A stretch of DNA of 7,617 nucleotides from an uncultured Ruminococcus sp. (GTDB lineage: Bacteria > Bacillota > Clostridia > Oscillospirales > Ruminococcaceae): the NCBI GenBank assembly GCA_902796865.1, contig CADBQZ010000153.1:1-7617 (forward strand), in the 5' to 3' direction. Under the pieces are notes generated by a model that did not search any database, was not told the origin of the DNA, and saw only the letters and a program-made list of their open reading frames with translations. This document shows, piece after piece, positions 5,836-7,617 of the stretch. Numbering within the stretch: the stretch's first letter is position 1; every line of letters begins with the position of its first letter. Both the position numbers and the translations under genes were made by a program.

Positions 5836-5958
5836 TCAAAGATACGTTGCTTTGGGAATGACAACGTTTTTCTTCTGTGGTGCAGAAGAAGCTTTAGAAA
5901 TCTGAACAGCACTGCACTTGATATTATGCCCATATTCGATTTGTTCTACGAATATCAT
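5836..5958 (-). CDS. Doubtful 40-residue reading frame
   Basis: ATG (5958-5956) to TGA (5838-5836) on the minus strand encodes 40 residues with a protein-like mix: it begins MIFVEQIEYGHNIKCSAVQ and ends VVIPKATYL. No Shine-Dalgarno sequence precedes the ATG, and the start abuts the -35 box of the oppositely directed LysR promoter. It may be the tail of a decayed gene, an unusual small protein, or chance. I recognise no family. Confidence 0.2.
   Translation of the reverse strand: MIFVEQIEYGHNIKCSAVQISKASSAPQKKNVVIPKATYL
5932..5955. promoter_or_regulatory. Inverted repeat just upstream of the LysR-gene promoter
   Basis: ATATTCG (5932-5938) is the exact complement of CGAATAT (5949-5955), with 10 bases between. 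It ends 3 bases before the -35 box, centred about 50 bp before the inferred transcription start. The size, spacing and place fit a dimeric regulator, possibly the LysR protein controlling its own gene. Confidence 0.4.
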
Positions 5959-5987
5959 TTGACAAATTATATATAATCTGTTATAAT
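5959..5987 (+). promoter_or_regulatory. Full-consensus sigma-70/sigma-A promoter of the LysR gene
   Basis: TTGACA (5959-5964) and TATAAT (5982-5987) both match the consensus exactly and are 17 bases apart. Transcription would start near 5994, leaving a leader of about 43 bases. A perfect promoter is unusual for a regulator gene and suggests that repression at the flanking dyads keeps it in check. Confidence 0.85.
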
Positions 5988-5989
5988 CT

Positions 5990-6005
5990 ATATGATATAT
6001 CATAT
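5990..6005. promoter_or_regulatory. 16-bp perfect palindrome at the transcription start, putative operator
   Basis: ATATGATATATCATAT (5990-6005) is its own reverse complement. It begins 2 bases after the -10 box and spans the predicted start of transcription, a classic place for a repressor to act. The binding protein is not known; autorepression by the LysR product is one option. Confidence 0.5.
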
Positions 6006-6036
6006 CAAATCATAATAAAAAAGAAGGAGCCGTATC

Positions 6037-6970
6037 ATGAATCTGCTGCATATGAAATACGCTCTTGTAATAGCCGAAACCATGTCTATAAACAAGGCAG
6101 CGGATGAACTTATTGTAGGTCCACCCGCACTAAGCCGGGCGGTCAAAGAACTGGAAAGCAATCTGGGGGGTAACACTATTTGAAAGAAGCCCTAAGGGTA
6201 TGTTTCTCACACCTGACGGAGAGTTGTTTATACAATACGCCAAAAGGATACTAAAACAGGTAGATGCGGTTGAGTCTATTTTCAAAGAAGGTACTACCGT
6301 AAAAAAGCAGTTCTCTATCTCTGTCCCAAGAGCCAGTTATGTGTCATATGCATTTCCCGAATTTTCAAAACGCATCGAACGTAATTCTGAAACTGAGATA
6401 TTCTATAGAGAAACAAACGACTACAGGGTGATAAACAATATCCTTAAAGAAGACTACAAGCTAGGCATACTTCGCTACAGCGAACAGCATGACAGCTATT
6501 ACAAATCTATGATGAAGAAAAAGGGGCTTGTGGGCGAACTTGTTACCGAGTTTTCATATGTACTCATAATGAGTAAGGAAAGCCCTCTTACTAAAAAGGA
6601 TAATATCACATTTAATGACCTAAATGGCTATATTGAGATAGCTCATGCAGACCCATATGTACCGTCGCTTCCTTTTTCGGAAGTGAAGAAGGATGAACTT
6701 TCAGATCATAAGGGATGCCGTGTATTTGTCTTTGAGAGAGCAAGCCAGTTTGAACTGTTATCCAAAAATCCCGAATCATATATGTGGGTATCCTCGATAC
6801 CGGATGACCTTCTGGAACGTTACGGTCTTGTACAGATAGTCTGTCAGGACAATAAAAAGCGTTATAAGGATATTCTGATACACAAAGAGGACTATTCGCT
6901 TTCCGAACTTGATAATATATTCGTGGAAGAACTTATAAAAGCAAAAAGGAAAGTATTTTCAGATAATTAA
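6037..6970 (+). pseudogene. LysR-type transcriptional regulator, frameshifted in a G run
   Basis: AAGGAG (6024-6029) lies 7 bases before ATG 6037. The first frame gives a LysR winged-helix start: MSINKAADELIVGPPALSRAV, then KELESNLG. It stops at TGA 6181 after 48 codons. A second frame, one base on, continues with VTLFERSPKGMFLTPDGELF and runs to TAA 6968. The break lies in a run of six G (6165-6170); with five G the frame is open throughout and gives about 310 residues, normal for the family. Residues about 1-60 are the DNA-binding domain and about 90-305 the effector-binding domain (FSISVPRAS; GILRYSEQ; ELVTEFSYVLIMSKESPL). Because the rest is intact, the shift is recent, a sequencing error, or bypassed by slippage. 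It lies just before adhE on the same strand, and LysR proteins often control neighbours, so adhE is a likely target. The ligand is unknown. Confidence 0.85.
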
Positions 6971-6978
6971 CAGATCCG

Positions 6979-7007
6979 GCAGCCGCCTTAGTGCGGCTGC
7001 TTTTTTT
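6979..7007 (+). terminator. Strong terminator of the LysR gene
   Basis: GCAGCCGC (6979-6986) pairs with GCGGCTGC (6993-7000) over CTTAGT, followed by seven T (7001-7007). It starts 8 bases after the LysR stop codon and separates that transcript from adhE. Confidence 0.9.
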
Positions 7008-7064
7008 GCTGTCACGATCAATATAAATAACGAAATATAAGAAACCAAGGCTCAAAAAATATCA

Positions 7065-7099
7065 CAACTGACTATGGCATTAAATGCAATACGCAGTTG
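7065..7099. promoter_or_regulatory. 35-bp interrupted dyad upstream of the adhE promoter, putative activator site
   Basis: CAACTG (7065-7070) mirrors CAGTTG (7094-7099), and GCATT (7077-7081) mirrors AATGC (7083-7087). TAT (7073-7075) mirrors ATA (7089-7091). All share the same centre at 7082, so 14 of 17 base pairs are symmetric. The centre is about 65 bp before the inferred start of adhE transcription, the usual position of a LysR-type recognition site. Assignment to the adjacent LysR regulator is an inference. Confidence 0.5.
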
Positions 7100-7111
7100 A
7101 AAAAGTGGCAA

Positions 7112-7140
7112 TTCCCAAACGGTAAAAAGTTTGTTATAAT
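7112..7140 (+). promoter_or_regulatory. Promoter of adhE
   Basis: A perfect -10 box TATAAT (7135-7140) is preceded at 17 bases by TTCCCA (7112-7117), a weak -35 box with four of six matches. Transcription would start near 7147, giving a leader of about 68 bases. A weak -35 with an upstream dyad suits an activated promoter. Confidence 0.6.
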
Positions 7141-7148
7141 ATTAACAA
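7131..7148. promoter_or_regulatory. Putative Rex operator of adhE
   Basis: TTGTTATAATATTAACAA (7131-7148) matches the clostridial Rex consensus TTGTTAANNNNTTAACAA at 13 of 14 fixed positions; the arms TTGTTA and TAACAA are exact complements. It contains the -10 box, so bound protein would block transcription. Rex senses the NADH/NAD+ ratio and is released when NADH is high; adhE is a typical Rex target in Clostridia. Confidence 0.8.
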
Positions 7149-7214
7149 AGTCAGGCAAAACTAATAAACAGTACGCCTTAGGTCACATAGTTATATTATT
7201 TCAGGAGGTAAATC

Positions 7215-7617
7215 ATGGGAACTGAAAAAAGAACAATAGTAGACAGCGTTGAAGCGCTTGAAGCCACTCTTGAAAGGGTAAAAGCAGCACAGAAGGTGTT
7301 TGCTTCATACACACAGGAACAGGTAGACAGTATCTTCAAGGCAGCAGCAGTTGCTGCAAACAAGGCTCGTATACCGCTTGCGAAAATGGCAGTTGAGGAA
7401 ACTGGCATGGGTATTGTTGAAGATAAAGTTATCAAGAACAACTACGCCGCCGAATACATATACAACGCTTACAAGGACACCAAGACCTGCGGAGTGATTG
7501 AAGAAGACAAGTCATGCGGCATAAAGAAGGTCGCAGAACCTATCGGTGTTATCGCTGCGGTAATACCCACTACAAACCCAACATCTACCGCAATTTTCAA
7601 AACGCTTATAGCTCTCA
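7215..7617 (+). CDS. adhE: Bifunctional acetaldehyde/alcohol dehydrogenase, N-terminal part (runs off window)
   Basis: AdhE converts acetyl-CoA to acetaldehyde and then to ethanol in the cytoplasm, using two NADH; it recycles NAD+ in fermentation and forms long spirosome filaments. ATG 7215 has AGGAGG (7203-7208) 6 bases upstream. The 134 visible codons are the start of the N-terminal aldehyde dehydrogenase domain. They closely follow the E. coli AdhE N-terminus as I recall it: ERVKAAQKVFASYTQEQVD, RIPLAKMAVEETGMGIVED, VIKNNYAAEYIYNAYKD, KTCGVIEED and IPTTNPTSTAIFKTLIAL. The catalytic Cys, the linker and the iron-dependent alcohol dehydrogenase domain lie beyond the window (full length near 870 residues). 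A stand-alone acetaldehyde dehydrogenase cannot be excluded, but the N-terminal match favours AdhE. An apparent Rex operator and an upstream dyad suggest redox control with a second regulator. Confidence 0.9.
   Translation, partial: MGTEKRTIVDSVEALEATLERVKAAQKVFASYTQEQVDSIFKAAAVAANKARIPLAKMAVEETGMGIVEDKVIKNNYAAEYIYNAYKDTKTCGVIEEDKSCGIKKVAEPIGVIAAVIPTTNPTSTAIFKTLIAL

Larger units (their letters stand above)
5306..5931. other. Long gene-poor stretch rich in inverted repeats
   Basis: About 600 bases hold no convincing protein gene. They contain a weak hairpin with T run (5462-5486), a 12-bp-stem terminator (5538-5569), the interleaved repeats at 5617-5667, and an 11-bp-stem terminator (5716-5751). 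A 15-bp odd dyad, CAAGCAT-G-ATGCTTG (5434-5448), and an 8-bp hairpin, TTCTTCTG/CAGAAGAA (5870-5890), are also present. A 48-codon frame from 5376 has no ribosome binding site and runs through a terminator. The stretch looks like accumulated debris of mobile elements and lost genes, possibly with small RNAs ending at the terminators. Confidence 0.6.

Noticed and set aside
5306..5960. CRISPR array or tRNA in the gene-poor stretch
   Set aside because: No regularly spaced direct repeats and no cloverleaf were seen. The repeats present are single inverted pairs.
7097..7102. TTGAAA as the -35 box of adhE
   Set aside because: It is 32 bases from the TATAAT at 7135, too far for a sigma-A promoter, and it forms part of the right arm of the 35-bp dyad.

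Overview
The window is low-GC DNA with strong AAGGAG/AGGAGG ribosome binding sites, short intergenic gaps and many hairpin-plus-T-run terminators. It carries an AdhE-type fermentation gene under an apparent Rex operator and small zinc-ribbon membrane proteins with the 'GHxWxxATCTEPxTC' repeat that I associate with gut Firmicutes. Together these point to an anaerobic member of the Clostridia, probably a Ruminococcus-like gut or rumen bacterium. The genus is an inference from style, not from a marker gene.

Region 1 (1-4925) is one co-directional cluster of four genes, probably an operon, closed by a strong terminator. Each product begins within a few residues with a CxxC-x10-CxxC zinc ribbon and then diverges. 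Gene 1 has one ribbon, about five membrane segments, a Tyr/Asp-rich linker and an SH3-like domain. Gene 2 has one ribbon, one membrane segment, six 26-residue His/Cys repeats and a beta-rich C-terminus. Gene 3 has two ribbons, a Gln/Pro linker and about four membrane segments. Gene 4 has three ribbons, TPR-like helical repeats and a C-terminal membrane anchor. No enzyme is recognisable. The cluster looks like a set of paralogous membrane scaffold or sensor proteins whose ribbons share a recent common origin. Its function is unknown and it is the best candidate here for an undescribed system.

Region 2 (4926-5958) has no convincing intact gene. It contains a decayed Rpn/PD-(D/E)XK-nuclease-type transposase remnant, a run of terminator-like hairpins with no gene between them, an interleaved A-B-A'-B' set of perfect inverted repeats that could form a pseudoknot or alternative hairpins, and a doubtful 40-residue reading frame on the minus strand.

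Region 3 (5932-7617) holds a LysR-type regulator gene behind a full-consensus promoter and a 16-bp palindrome. The regulator is broken in this sequence by one extra G in a run of six. A strong terminator follows, and then the start of adhE, which runs off the window. The adhE upstream region carries a near-consensus Rex operator overlapping the -10 box. A 35-bp interrupted dyad is centred about 65 bp before the inferred transcription start, where LysR-type regulators usually bind. The simplest reading is that adhE responds to the NADH/NAD+ ratio through Rex and perhaps also to the adjacent LysR protein, if that protein is made.
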